Positions 21,473-32,392 of a stretch of 64,000 bases of DNA are shown here, piece by piece. The notes beneath the pieces were generated by a model that made no database searches, was not told the origin of the DNA, and saw nothing but the letters and a program-made list of their open reading frames with translations. The translations under genes and the position numbers were made by a program. The stretch is taken from the NCBI GenBank assembly GCA_032718865.1, contig JALUTQ010000037.1, positions 868,001 to 932,000 on the forward strand, in the 5' to 3' direction. Positions within the stretch are counted from its first letter, which is position 1. The number at the start of each line of letters is the position of its first letter. The stretch is from Tilletia caries. Lineage: Eukaryota; Basidiomycota; Exobasidiomycetes; Tilletiales; Tilletiaceae.

Positions 21473-21794
21473 GGGGTTTCGTCAGAGGTGTGCATTCATA
21501 CATGTTCTTCATTTTGGTCATTGAAATGTGCAGTTTTGACCGCTCCAAATGAAGACCCCGTGCGCGACCCTTCACCGAGTGTCAAGAAAATAAGAAGGAG
21601 AATGAATTGAAATGAGGTGTGCCAGAATGTACATGGACCAAAACGCGGCCTCGAAGCGCGTTTTGGCTCACGAACATTCTGGCACATCGCTCATTGAGGA
21701 ATCACCGAAACGCCGGATGTTCGATCAAAGTTTCGAGCAGCGAAATGAGCCAGAATGTTCGAGCACGCATGCTCACCGCACTGACGAAACCCCC
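21473..21794. mobile_element. MITE-like element with nested inverted repeats
   Basis: A perfect 13-bp inverted repeat, GGGGTTTCGTCAG at 21473-21485 and CTGACGAAACCCC at 21781-21793, bounds 322 bp with no coding frame. Similarity continues inward for roughly 40-60 bp with gaps (GGTG-GCAT, then CATTyTGG-TCATT in both arms). The centre holds a second hairpin (21618-21686), and a third copy of its stem sequence lies in the right arm. A TA dinucleotide lies beside each end (separated from the left repeat by one A), but I cannot define a target-site duplication. The left repeat begins on the base after the TRM44 stop codon. No transposase is present, so if mobile it is non-autonomous; family unknown. 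Confidence 0.6.
21618..21686. repeat. Nested hairpin at the core of the MITE-like element
   Basis: The outer stem TGTGCCAGAATGT (21618-21630) pairs perfectly with ACATTCTGGCACA (21674-21686). After symmetrical 7-nt internal loops, the inner stem CCAAAACGCG (21638-21647) pairs with CGCGTTTTGG (21657-21666) around a 9-nt loop. A further copy GCCAGAATGTTCG (21749-21761) is the exact complement of 21671-21683, allowing an alternative pairing. Confidence 0.85.
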
Positions 21795-22407
21795 TATTGA
21801 GACTGTGTAAACTCTGTGTGCACAAGGAAATCGTGGTGCCCTCCCCCCTCCCTCCAAATCTCAGGTGGCCTTTGGTCATGCATATTTCGGCAGCCAGGCG
21901 CGCTACCCAGGTCCCAAGGTGCCTTTTTGAATTCGGGGGGACGACCTCGCAAGCTGCAGGCCAGATGCCGGATGGACGGACGCCCTTCGGTGGTGTTGCG
22001 TTGCAATCGGCCATTTCTCATCTGCAAATCTCTCTTTCCCGTTCCTCGCCTCATTCGACACTCGTGCCTGCCAACTTTTTTCGACTCTGGCCTTTGCGTG
22101 TCGCGTCGGCTTCATCGAGCTCATCATGCACGGTCGATGAGTGGGCTCTCAGCTGATTGCCGTCTCATCTCCTTTTGTTTTCTTCTGTTCTCTTCGGGGC
22201 GTCCGTCGCGCGCCGGGGGACTGCAGGCTTTTGAAACAGTATAAAGAGGCGGACGGGTGCTCATATCTTCTTCCGTGTCCTTCATCCCTTCCCCCTCACC
22301 CTCCTACCCTCGCTTTACTCTCCTCCTCTCCAGGCAACTTTGCCTCCTACCCCTCCCATCAACTTTTCCGACTCTCATTCATCATAATTTCCAGCTTCCA
22401 CGTCGTC
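21795..22407 (+). promoter_or_regulatory. Promoter and leader of the pectin lyase gene
   Basis: TATAAAG at 22240-22246 lies 168 bp before the ATG. A CT-rich leader (22262-22380) follows. A strong TATA plus pyrimidine leader is usual for inducible secreted enzymes of fungi. No repressor sites were identified. Confidence 0.5.
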
Positions 22408-23763
22408 ATGGTCCAAGTCGCATCTATTATCCTCGCCCTTGCTGCGGTCGCCCAAGTGGCCTCCAAGGACTTCGTCGTTCGACGGACCCGTTTTCATGGC
22501 CATGGTCATGGTCATGGTCATGGCCCCGGCCCCGTCCACCCTCAACCACAACCACCACACATTCCCTCGCAAAAGTCTCCTCCAACGGGCAACATCACCA
22601 CCGTTTCATTTCCCACCACCTCCGGCGGGTCCTGCTCCGGACTCAGCCCGCTGGTCGTCGGTTGCCCAATGGGCTTCGGAGCGAAGGCAACCGGCGGCGG
22701 GAATGCCACACCGGTCTATCCGCAAAGCTTGCACGACCTGACGACGTACCTGATGAGCGACGAGCCGCAGGTGATCGTGCTCACGAAGGAGTTCAACTTT
22801 ATCGGCTCGGAGGGCAAGGCGACGGGGCACGGCTGCGCTCCGTGGGGTTCGGCTCCGGGATGCCAGGTCGCGCTCGACCTCAAGAACAAGCGGTGGTGCG
22901 ATACATACGAGCCTAAGGCGCCCAAGCTGAACTCGATCCCGTACGATGCAGCTGGCCCGGTTGCGATGACGTTGAAGTCGCACAAGACGTTGATCGGCAA
23001 GGGCTCTGCGGGTGTGATCCGGGGCAAAGGGATCCGGCTGTCCGGGGTGGACAATGTGATCATCCAGAACATCAAGATTACGGAGATCAACCCGAAGACG
23101 GTGTGGGGAGGGGATGCGATCGACCTTGCGGGTGCGTCGAACGTGTGGATCGACCATGTGACGATTAGCCAGATCGGACGGCAGATGATCGTCGCTCACG
23201 AACGTCCGAACCGGGATGTGACGATCTCGAACGTGCACCTGGATGGAGCGACACCGTACTCGAGCTTCTGCAACGGACAGCAATACTGGGTGGCGAAGTT
23301 CAGCGGGACCGACGACACGATTACGCTGTCGAACAGCTACTTCAGCAAGTTTATGGGTCGGGCTCCGCAAGTTGGTGGCGACGGCGGCAGCACGCTGGTG
23401 CACATCATCAACAATGTGTGGGAGGGCTCTTCGTCCGAGGCGCACGCGTTCGAGGTGCTCAAGGGCGGCGTCGTTCTCGCCGAGGGCAACTATGTGGCCA
23501 ACACGCCGCTGGTGGTGGACAAGTCGAACGGCTTCTTTTCGCTCTACACGGCGGACTCGAGTTCGAAGGCGGCTGCGTGCAATAAGGTGCTGGGCCGGGA
23601 CTGCTCGGTGAATGTGCTTGAGGACAGCGAGCAGTTCGTGGGTGATAAGATGGCGGTGTTGTCGGCGGGGGATTGGAAGTCGTTGTCCAGTGTTCCGAAG
23701 GCACAGGCGGCGGGATCGATTCGGGATAAGGTGGTTGGTTGGGCTGGTTATGGCAAGTTCTGA
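22408..23763 (+). CDS. Secreted pectin lyase (polysaccharide lyase family 1)
   Basis: One exon, 451 aa, with a signal peptide of about 19 residues (MVQVASIILALAAVAQVAS). It cleaves methyl-esterified polygalacturonan by beta-elimination outside the cell. Family blocks: VWGGDAIDL (232-240), VWIDHVTISQIGRQMIV (WIDH 247-250, IGRQ 256-259), CNGQQYW, SKFMGRAPQV...HIINNVWEG, HAFEVLKGGVVLAEGNY and CNKVLGRDC. This pattern fits pectin lyases (PNL) better than calcium-dependent pectate lyases. Between the signal peptide and the beta-helix is a short linker with five His-Gly dipeptides followed by Pro/His-rich sequence, unusual for the family and possibly metal-binding. It stands alone, with no neighbouring carbohydrate-active gene. 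Confidence 0.9.
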   Translation: MVQVASIILALAAVAQVASKDFVVRRTRFHGHGHGHGHGPGPVHPQPQPPHIPSQKSPPTGNITTVSFPTTSGGSCSGLSPLVVGCPMGFGAKATGGGNATPVYPQSLHDLTTYLMSDEPQVIVLTKEFNFIGSEGKATGHGCAPWGSAPGCQVALDLKNKRWCDTYEPKAPKLNSIPYDAAGPVAMTLKSHKTLIGKGSAGVIRGKGIRLSGVDNVIIQNIKITEINPKTVWGGDAIDLAGASNVWIDHVTISQIGRQMIVAHERPNRDVTISNVHLDGATPYSSFCNGQQYWVAKFSGTDDTITLSNSYFSKFMGRAPQVGGDGGSTLVHIINNVWEGSSSEAHAFEVLKGGVVLAEGNYVANTPLVVDKSNGFFSLYTADSSSKAAACNKVLGRDCSVNVLEDSEQFVGDKMAVLSAGDWKSLSSVPKAQAAGSIRDKVVGWAGYGKF

Positions 23764-24358
23764 GAGCGGGGGATCCTTCCCTTCCCTGCTCTCTTTCCCG
23801 ACTCGTCTTCATGGGCCTTCGTCGCTTCGATCCCCGACCCTTCACCCTCAAACCCCTCGACCGTCGACCCTTCACCGTTCACCCCTCAAACCGGCTCAAG
23901 TCCGCGACACTGCTCACCTTCAAGACTTCGATCCTCGATCCTTCAAGTCTCCAGCCTTATCACCCTAGCCTCAGCTCCACCATGATCCGCAGCAGGACTG
24001 CCATTTATTCGCTTAATCGCAATCATCGACCGCTCCCAGCCTGCGCAAGTTACGATTTGCCTGGTGCAAACAAGGACCGGATCACCATGCGCCTTCTCTT
24101 CCTTCTCCCACATTCCCTCCATCTCGTTTCCACGCTCCGTTTCCAACCAGATGTATACCCTACCATACTCAGGCCTGGAACTGTGGATTGCCTCCTCCTC
24201 GTCTCGTCCTCGTTGTCGCCATAGCCAGGCTGTGTGAGAGAAAGGGATCCACTGAAGCAGTTCTACAGCAGTCTCGCTTTTGCGCCCGTTCCTGCTCCGT
24301 TCCTCTGTGGCCGACCGCTGGGCTGTCCTCTGTGTCCAGCAAGGAACCCCGCTGCCCA

Positions 24359-24382
24359 AGAGAGAGAGAGAGAGAGAGAGAG
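24359..24382. repeat. (AG)12 microsatellite
   Basis: Uninterrupted AG dinucleotides about 350 bp upstream of the Kelch-protein ATG. Confidence 0.95.
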
Positions 24383-24614
24383 GCGAACGACCTTCTGGCT
24401 GTGGCTCACCTTCCTGCTTCCCCCAAGTCGCGTCGGCCTCTGACTCCCATCCTCGCGCTCACCTCGCTCCGTGCGGCTGACAATCCGTGTGGCGACTGGC
24501 GACCTTGCTGCGGCTTGCGGGACTGGTGACCGGTCCGCGTCTCATTTCTGTCTCTGTGCGCCGCCCGGCCGACTCATCCACATCACAGCTTCCCACTTCC
24601 ATCCTCGACCTTCC

Positions 24615-24640
24615 CAGCGAACAGCGAACAGCGAACAGCG
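24615..24640. repeat. 7-bp tandem repeat CAGCGAA x3.7
   Basis: A perfect short tandem array in the leader or promoter of the Kelch-protein gene, 90 bp before its ATG. Confidence 0.9.
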
Positions 24641-24729
24641 GTAACAGATCCGCGACCTCAAGGCAGCTCAGTAGCTAGTAAGGCAGCGCAAGAACTCATC
24701 CCTGCTTCAATCTCAGTCTCCCCACCACC

Positions 24730-27700
24730 ATGGCCATCTTCGGAAAGAGGAAGGACAAGAACAATAATGCGGCCGACTCGGCGGCCGCACAACAGCAGCA
24801 GCAACAGCAACAGCATCAACATCAGGGGAGCGGCGGCATAGGATCAGCAGGAAACAACTCCCTCGAGATCGGTGGGTCACAGCAGGCGAGCTCCGATGCC
24901 AACCTACAGGGCAGCATCGGACCGCAGGGTCTCAACAACAATGGCAACAACAACAACAACAACAACAACTTCGGTGGCATGATGGCCAATCCACAACAGC
25001 AAGGAGGTCAGGGTGGGCCAGGCGGTTCGTATGGAGGCATGAACTCTGGCTTTCTGCCATCCCAAGCGCTCCAGCAGCAGCAGGCTCAACAGGCCCAGGC
25101 CGTCGCACAGGGTGCAGCCGCAGCGACCTCAAATGGGCCCATCTCCATCCCCAGACACGGCAGTCCTGCATCCAGCCTGAACGGGCCCATCCTCAGGAAT
25201 GGAGCGCCCGGTCCTGGATCCGTAGGCCCCAATGGTGTCAATGGAGCCGCACCCGCAATCGGTGGGCCCAACCCATATCGCCAGCCGGGCATGAACGGAA
25301 CCACCTCCGCACTCAATCCACGGGTCCGCAACATCAGCTTGGAGAACGGATCGAACAATGCGTCAGCGATGATGCAGTCCGGCCAGGCACAGGGTGGCTC
25401 CGGCGGCTACGTTGTCGGTGGAACCACCGCCGCAGGTGGTCCTTCTTCTCAACAACCTCACAGCATCCTCATGCAACCTGGCTCCTCCGTTGGCGCAAAT
25501 GGTCCCATTCAGGTCAGCCACCAGCACAATGGGAGCAATGGCATGATGGGTGCCTCGTCCGGCATGTCAGCCCTGGTCAAGAATCTGGCACTCTCGGGAC
25601 CGAACGGAAGCTCGGGGATGGGGTCTGGCATCGGAGGCGGGCTGGATGGCCTGCCGCCCTCGTCCACAGGTGCTGGGCTACCCGTCTCCACCATGTCCAC
25701 AGGACCCGCTTCTGGCCAGGTGCAGGCGGGATCCGAACGAGGTCGCGCACCCAACGTCGTCTTTCCTTGGTCTCAACGCCCTCTTAACCTCCTCCCGCCC
25801 CGTTTCCTCGACGACCGGCAACAGGCTCCACCCGGCGCAGGCAGTCCATCTCCATTCCCCCGTTACGGTCTCGCGGTTAATTCGACCGCCAGCGCGAGCG
25901 GGGAAGTATACCTCTTTGGTGGTCTCGTGCGCGAGCTGGTCAAGAATGACCTCTACACCCTCCGTCTCGATTCGGCTAGCGCGAATAACTCATCTGCGGC
26001 CGTTAGCGCCGAGCTCGTTCAGACTACGGGAGAAATCCCGCCCCCACGTGTGGGCCATGCCACTGTCCTCGTCAGCAACGTCCTCATCCTCTGGGGCGGT
26101 GACACGAAGGTCAACGCCGAAGACACCCAGGATGCGGGTCTCTACTTGCTCAACCTCAACACGCGCGAATGGACCCGCGTCAAAGCCGGGACCGAACTTA
26201 CCGCCTCCTCTTCCTCTTCCACCACCGCAAGTCTGGCCATCCCAACATCGCCAGGAGGAACGCCCTCCGGCCCCTGCGGGCGCTATGGCCACTCGGTCAG
26301 CATCATCGCGTCCCGGCTCTACGTTTTCGGCGGGCAAGTCGACGGAGCATTTTTGAACGACTTTTGGTGTTTCGACCTGAACAGCCTCAAGTCCACCCCG
26401 ACCTGGGAACTGATCCGGCCGGCTAATGACGTCGCCCCACCACGGCGGACGGGTCATGTGAGCGTGATGTGCAAAGACTGCATCTACGTCTTTGGCGGAA
26501 CCGATGGGCAGTATCATTATAATGATACGTGGTGCTATTCGGTCCCGAGAAACGAGTGGACGGAGCTGAGCTGTATTGGATATATCCCTGTGCCGCGTGA
26601 AGGTCACTCGGCCTGCCTGGTGGACGATGTTATGTACGTCTTTGGTGGTCGGGGAGTGGACGGGAAGGAGCTTGGCGATCTGGCCAGCTTCAAAATCACA
26701 AGTGAGTCTCCTCCTTTATGTTTTCAACGCCCAAACACCTCGGAAGCTGACTCCATTGCTCCTACAGACAAGCGCTGGTACATGTTCGCCAACATGGGTC
26801 CCGCCCCTACTGGGCGTAGTGGGCATTGCCTGGTCAACTTCAACAACAAGGTAGTCGTGCTCGGCGGAGAAAACCTTACAGGCAACAGGGGCGACGATCC
26901 CGGCATGATTCACGTCCTCGACACCGGCAAGATCAAGTATCCGACCGACCCCAACAAGGGCGCGACCTCGTCTACCAACAACGTTGTACCCAACGCAAGC
27001 GCGATCCGATCGAATGCTGCTACTCCCGGCCAGATGAGCTCGACGCCGGAAGATGTGGCTGCGAGGAGTGCTCGTGCGAAAAGTCCGGAGCAGCGAGGTC
27101 CGGTGGGCATCGCTGGCCCTGCTCAGGCGAGACAGGCGCCGAATGCCCTTGTTGGCATGATGCAGCCTGGCTCAGGGCCTGCCGTACCCCAGCAGCAGCA
27201 GCAACAACAAGGCATGATGTCACCTCCCCAGCAGGCCGGCGCCCTTCCTGCGATGACCGCTGCCAATGCCGGCTCGCCCACCTCCATCGCATCTGGGTCC
27301 CAACAGCCCCACAGTCTGCAAGGCGCCTATGGCAAGATGGCCGGTCCTCCCGGAGGGGCAGGAGGCTCACAACAGGGTCAACCCCAGTCGCGAGTCGTTG
27401 TCGGCGGCGGCCCAGGCTCGAGTCCCGCCCAGCCCTACGTCCCCAACGCGGCGGTGGTGCGGATGGAGGAATCAGCCGCAGCGCGATCGATGTCGCCCGC
27501 CCAACGGACGATCCAGGAACAGCGGATCGCAGCGCTGCACACGTCGTCCGCGGGTCCGATGGGCTCGGCGACAGCGGCCGCGGCGCTGCAGCAGCAACAA
27601 CAGCGTGCGGTCTCGCCTCCGAATGTGAATCCGCAGATGGCTGCTGGCGGGGCGGGTGCGGGGCCAGGAGGGTATCGACCTGGTGGGCCGGCGAGTCAGC

Positions 27701-30087
27701 GCAGTTTGGAGAATTTGAGGATGCAGGCTGCGTCGCCTACCAATGGCAGGATGGGACTTTCGGGTTCGGCGCAGGGACACCAGCGTGGGATCAATGGGAC
27801 CCTGGCAAGCGCAAGCGCAGGTGCAGGTGCTGGTGCTGGGCCGGGTGGCGTGCTGGGCGATCCGTACAGTGACGGCACTTCGTCGTCCGCCGTGACGCAG
27901 CCATACGTTATTGGCGATCCTAGTGGCGGCGCCTCCTCGTCCAACGGTCCGACTGCGCACCTCTTCGACTCGTCATTCGCGAACAATGGGCCGACAGCCG
28001 GCGGTGGTGCGAACAATAACGCGTCGGCTGAGCTCATTGGGCTCCGGAAGCGCGAAGCCTGGATGAAGGTCGCGCTGGCTGCGGCTGTTCGGAAAGGGTT
28101 TGTGCCCTCGGAGGCTCTTTCTTCGGGTTCGCAGCAGGCGGGGATGAAAGGGGTCGTGCCGCCGAGTTCGGAGGAGATGGCTGCTATTGAGGGGATGAGT
28201 GGGCAGATGGGGGGTGATGGGGGTGATAAGGATAAGGTTGTCAAGGCGTTGTTGGCGTTGAAAGCTAAGTTGGCGAATGCCCAGGTTAGTGTGCACATGT
28301 TTACGCCCGCGTTTCTTTGCTCTTGCTGACGCGGATTGAGATCCTCTTTGCAGGCGACCATTGCGGAGAATGCACAGAAGGAGTCTGATCGCGTCGCCGA
28401 GGTGGAACGGATGCGCGGGGCTGCGATCCAAGAGGCATCCTACTTCCGTGCCAAGGTGCAAGCGTACGAGGTGAACAGCGTCGGGGATGCCGCTCGTCTG
28501 GACCGGGACCGATGCACTCAGCTCGAGCGACAGGTAGCGACTGCGCTGCAGGAGCAAGCTGAGCTGGAGCGCAAGGTGACGTCCATGGCCGAACAGGCCA
28601 AGTTGGAGCAGCAGCTGCGTGTCTCTGCCGAGGAGCGGCTTTCTGAGGCTGCGAAGAGGGCGATGGCGGCGGAGGCGGCGCAGATGAAGGCGTACGATGA
28701 GCTGTCTACCGCCCAGAAGCGAGGCTTGGCTGCTGAGAGTTCGTTGCGCGATCACCAGTCGCAGCTGAATTCCTTGCGCTCCACGGCGGTTCGGCATCAG
28801 TCCGATTACGAAGCCGCTCGGTCGAACTTGTCGGATGCGAACGCGACGATTGGCGGCCATCTGGCCGCGTTAACGCAGGTCCGTGCTGCGTTGGACGCGG
28901 CTACCGCGCGCGCGTCGGAGCATGAGCGGTTGTACCAGAGCCATCGGGACGTTTCGGATCAGACGCAGGGTCAGGTGCTCAAGCTGCGGACCGAGCTCGA
29001 GGGCAAGAATGGCGAGATCAGTATGCTGACTGCCCGGGTTGCCGAGTTGCAGTCGCTGTTGGAGCGTACGCGTGCCGAGGCGGACAGTCACCGGAGTGCG
29101 GCGACGGGTGCGCTTGCGCAGATCATCAACCTACACCAGGAGCGTTCTGCGCGGGGCGAGCAGGCTGTTCGATCGGACGCGCCTGTGCCGAGGCATGTTC
29201 AGGACAAGATGCGCGCGCTGGAGGACGAGGCGGAGATGCTGCGCCAGCTGCACTCGCAATCGCGTACTGCGGCTGACTCTGGGGTGACGACGCTGACTGA
29301 GGTGCGGGAACGCAACCTGGCGTTGGAGAAGCAGCATTCGAGTCTGCGGACGGAGTTGAACGCTGTGCGGAATCAGCTCGCGACGGCGCTTCGAGAGGTG
29401 TCGCAGATCCGGGAGCAGGCCAGTGTTCGTGAGGGCGACGCGCGGGAAGCACGGCGGACTGCGGAGACACTTCGGATCAAGATGAGCGTGCTCCGGCAGC
29501 ATGCGAACGAGGCTGGTCTTCGACTTCCGAGTGATGATGCGCTGCAGGGCTCTTCCTCCGGCAAGGGCGGTGCTGGTGGGAGTGGCTCGGATTCGTCGGA
29601 TCGGAGGATTCAGGAGTTGGAGGATGAGATTGATTCGAGGATCAGGGAGATCCAGGATACGGAGCATCGGTTGCAGGACTCGGAGTCGCGCGTGGAGGAG
29701 TTGACGCGGGAGCTCGAGCATGCTGATACCAAGCAGGCCGGCGGCGGGAGCGGGACGGCTGCGCTGGGTCTGTCGTCGTCGTCCGCAGCAGCAGGGCGAG
29801 AGGCGGAGCTGGCGCGGGCGCAGGTGGAAGAGCTGCAGCGGAAGCTGGACGAGACCTCGGCTGCGTACGAGGACAAGCTCAGTCGACTCGACAAGGATTA
29901 CCAGACGGCGATTCAGTATGTGAAGGGGACGGAGAAGATGATGCAGCGGATGAACGGCGAGCTTGCTGAGCTTCGGGGCTCGGGAGGCGGCGGCGCTGGG
30001 TCGAGGAGTGGACGGCCGTCGTTGGATCAGGTTGGGCCGGGCCAGGGCCAGATGCTTGGCGGGTCGGCTGGGAATGGGTACGAGTGA
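24730..30087 (+). CDS. Kelch-repeat cell-end marker, Tea1/Kel1 type
   Basis: Exons 24730..26701, 26768..28284 and 28354..30087 give 1740 aa. The order is Gln/Asn/Gly-rich disordered N-terminus (1 to about 340), Kelch beta-propeller (about 375-695) and a long low-complexity middle. The last exon (residues 1164-1740) is almost wholly coiled coil. Kelch blades are clear: VYLFGGLVRELVKNDLYTL, PPPRVGHATVLVSNVLILWG, GRYGHSVSIIASRLYVFGG, PPRRTGHVSVMCKDCIYVFG, PREGHSACLVDDVMYVFGG and PTGRSGHCLVNFNNKVVVLGG. This architecture is that of Tea1 (fission yeast) and Kel1/2 (budding yeast), which mark growing cell ends and link microtubules to polarised growth. The first intron (66 nt) is in frame and would be missed by an ORF scan; splicing joins FKIT to NKRWYMF inside a blade. 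Confidence 0.88.
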
Positions 30088-30741
30088 TCGTTCGGCGGCC
30101 TTCCAAGCTCGATACGCCATGCCGCCCAACCAGATTTAATGCGCTTCGGACACCACATTCAAAAAACAGGATCATTTCCTCTTCTATCAAGGACACACAG
30201 TTCGATACTCGACTTCGGTCTCGACGTCTTCAACAATCCCGTCTTTCAACGCTTTTCTCAACTATCACGACCTTTATCCTCCAGCCTCGCATGCTGGCGA
30301 CCCCGACCCCGACCCGCGTCCCCAAAACAACTATACTCGTACGCGCCCGACCCGAGGGGCGAAACTGTACTTTATTGTCGACACTTCCTTTTCCTCTCCT
30401 TTCCGCTTCGACTTTACCCTCCCTCTTTGATTGACTCTTATGCTCCCAATCTTTTTGGTTTCCCTCCTCCTTCTTCTTCCACCCTCCTCCTTCCTTGCGT
30501 CTCTCTCTGTCCGTCTCTCCCTGTCTCTCTTTCTCTCGTCTCTGTGCCTCGCCTTTCCCTCCCAGTCTTGATGAAATCGAGCTCGTAGCGAATCCACATG
30601 CCGTGAGACTGCTGTGTAACTCTGGGTCTCATGCTGTTGCGGGTCTGGCTGCTGCACCTCCAGGCCTCCAGGCTCCATCACGTCCGCCAGCTGGACGTCG
30701 TCGAACACGGAACGACAGCGAGAAGCTACAGACACACAAGA
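30088..30741. other. Intergenic region between the Kelch gene and SED5
   Basis: This 654-bp tandem spacer contains a CCCCGACCCCGACC-type short repeat near 30300 and a CT-rich stretch (30465-30560) that is probably the SED5 leader. No gene is seen. Confidence 0.4.
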
Positions 30742-30843
30742 ATGGCATATCCAGCGCATCACAGTCACCGCGGATACGCAGTCTCGCCCAGGGACCGCAC
30801 CGCCGAGTTCCAGGCCGCAGTCAGCCAGCTCCGACAGCGCGGC

Positions 30844-30878
<35 letters not shown>

Positions 30879-32392
30879 CGCGCCCGGACCACGTCTCGCA
30901 GCCGGTGCGGCTTCAGCAGCGGGCACCACCACCCCGAACGGCACAGCGACAGCAGCAACGAAGCAGGTCCCCAAGGGGAAGGCACAGGCATTCGCGCTGC
31001 GCGCAGGAGCCATCGCCAACGACATCACCTCCACCACAGCCAAGCTCGAACGGCTGGCCCAGCTCGCCCGGCGGAAGAACACCCTCTTCGACGACCGGCC
31101 GGTGGAGATCTCCGAACTGACATACATCATCAAGCACGACATTGCTGCGATCAACAAGCAGCTGGCTGATCTCCAGGCTTTCAACCGCTCCGGTGCGGGT
31201 GCGGGCGGGGCGGCGGGGCAGAAGGATAAGGGGGACGAGCATCGGGGGAACGTGGTCACGCTGTTGCAGAGCAAGCTTGCGGGCGCAACGACCAACTTCC
31301 AAGATATTCTCGAGGTGCGCACGCAGAACATGAAGGCGAGCAGGGAACGGACCGATCAGTTCGTCTCGGGGGCGCCGTCGATGGCATTAGGGTTGGGACC
31401 GGGCTACAATTCGGGTATGTGCTCCATCTTCTTTCGCTCTCTTTCTCTCGTCCTTTCTTGGAGTGCGGCCGGCTAAAGTGCTGACACCACTCTTAGTCCT
31501 TCGCTCTCGAAAACAAAACCCATCGCAATCCTCCCCCTCCCAATACGGCTACGGCACAGATTCTCCCCTCTACAACCCCAATGGTCCCGGCTCTTCCGCT
31601 GGCGGGTACGCCGCAGTTCCAGGGAGAGAACTACCAGCAGGTGGCGGCGGCGGAGGTGGGGGTGGAGGATATCCGTCTATACAGGACGAGTACGATCCGA
31701 AGGGGAAAGGGAAAGCGACGGGCGACTTCTTGGCGTTGGACATGGGATACACACCTGCCACGCCCGGGCAAGGGGGGCAAGGGCAAGGAGGACAATATAT
31801 GCAGATGCAACTCATGGAACAAAATCAAGTGAGTACATTGTGTACAGAGTACGGAATCCTGCCCTCGAGAGACTCGCTCTGATCTTTGTTGGAAACCATC
31901 CTCCTCACACCATTCAAGGACGGTGCCTATGTCCAACAAAGAAGCAGCGCCATCGAATCGATCGAATCCACCATTTCCGAGCTTGGCCAGATCTTCGGCC
32001 AACTCGCACAGATGGTCGCCGAGCAACGAGAGACGGTGCAGCGGATTGATGAGAATGTGAATGATGTGGTGGATAATGTGGGCGGGGCGCAGAGGGAGTT
32101 GCTCAAGTATTACGCGAGCGTCTCGTCGAATCGGTGAGTTTTCTTGGACTGGTCCGCTATTTGTGTGAAGGCCGGGATGGGTTCGAGTACGCCTGCATAT
32201 ACACTGATCCCTGCCTTCTTCTTCCTCGTTCCCTCAGATGGCTCATGCTCAAGATCTTCGGAGTGAGTACCACATACCCTCCATCAACTCTTCAATCATA
32301 GCATCGCGCTGACATCTTCTCCTTTCTGTCTCTATCCCTTCCCCCACCAGGTCCTCATCGTCTTCTTCCTCGTCTTCGTGCTCGTATCTTAA
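30742..32392 (+). CDS. SED5: Golgi Qa-SNARE syntaxin 5 (Sed5)
   Basis: Exons 30742..31414, 31497..31828, 31919..32133, 32238..32262 and 32351..32392 give 428 aa. Sed5 drives ER-Golgi and intra-Golgi vesicle fusion. The N-peptide DRTAEF (18-23), which binds Sly1 in the family, fixes the start and the identity. The Habc region (FALRAGAIANDITSTTAKLERLAQLARRKNTLFDD, VVTLLQSKLAGATTNFQDILEVRT) is followed by a Gly/Gln-rich linker. The SNARE motif (YVQQRSSAIESIESTISELGQIFGQLAQMVAEQRETVQRIDENV) precedes the tail anchor WLMLKIFGVLIVFFLVFVLVS. The anchor is split between a 25-nt exon and a 42-nt last exon. The third intron must use an AAG acceptor (31916-31918) to keep the conserved sequence; no better AG is present. 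Confidence 0.93.

Larger units (their letters stand above)
23764..24729. other. Intergenic region between the pectin lyase and Tea1-like genes
   Basis: The left part has degenerate tandem words (GACCCTTCACC) near 23830-23890. The right part is the promoter and leader of the Kelch gene and holds an (AG)12 microsatellite (24359-24382) and a 7-bp tandem repeat CAGCGAA (24615-24640, 3.7 copies). No coding frame is supported. Confidence 0.5.

Noticed and set aside
21795..22407. Second transposon end near the pectin lyase promoter
   Set aside because: No further copy of the terminal repeat GGGGTTTCGTCAG was seen outside 21473-21794.
22606..23445. 280-codon minus-strand frame inside the pectin lyase gene
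   Set aside because: Arg/His/Asp-rich shadow with no family resemblance, fully inside a conserved gene.
32150..32175. GGGTTCGAGT, resembling a tRNA B-box
   Set aside because: It lies in a SED5 intron, lacks the CC that completes the B-box and has no A-box or acceptor stem around it.
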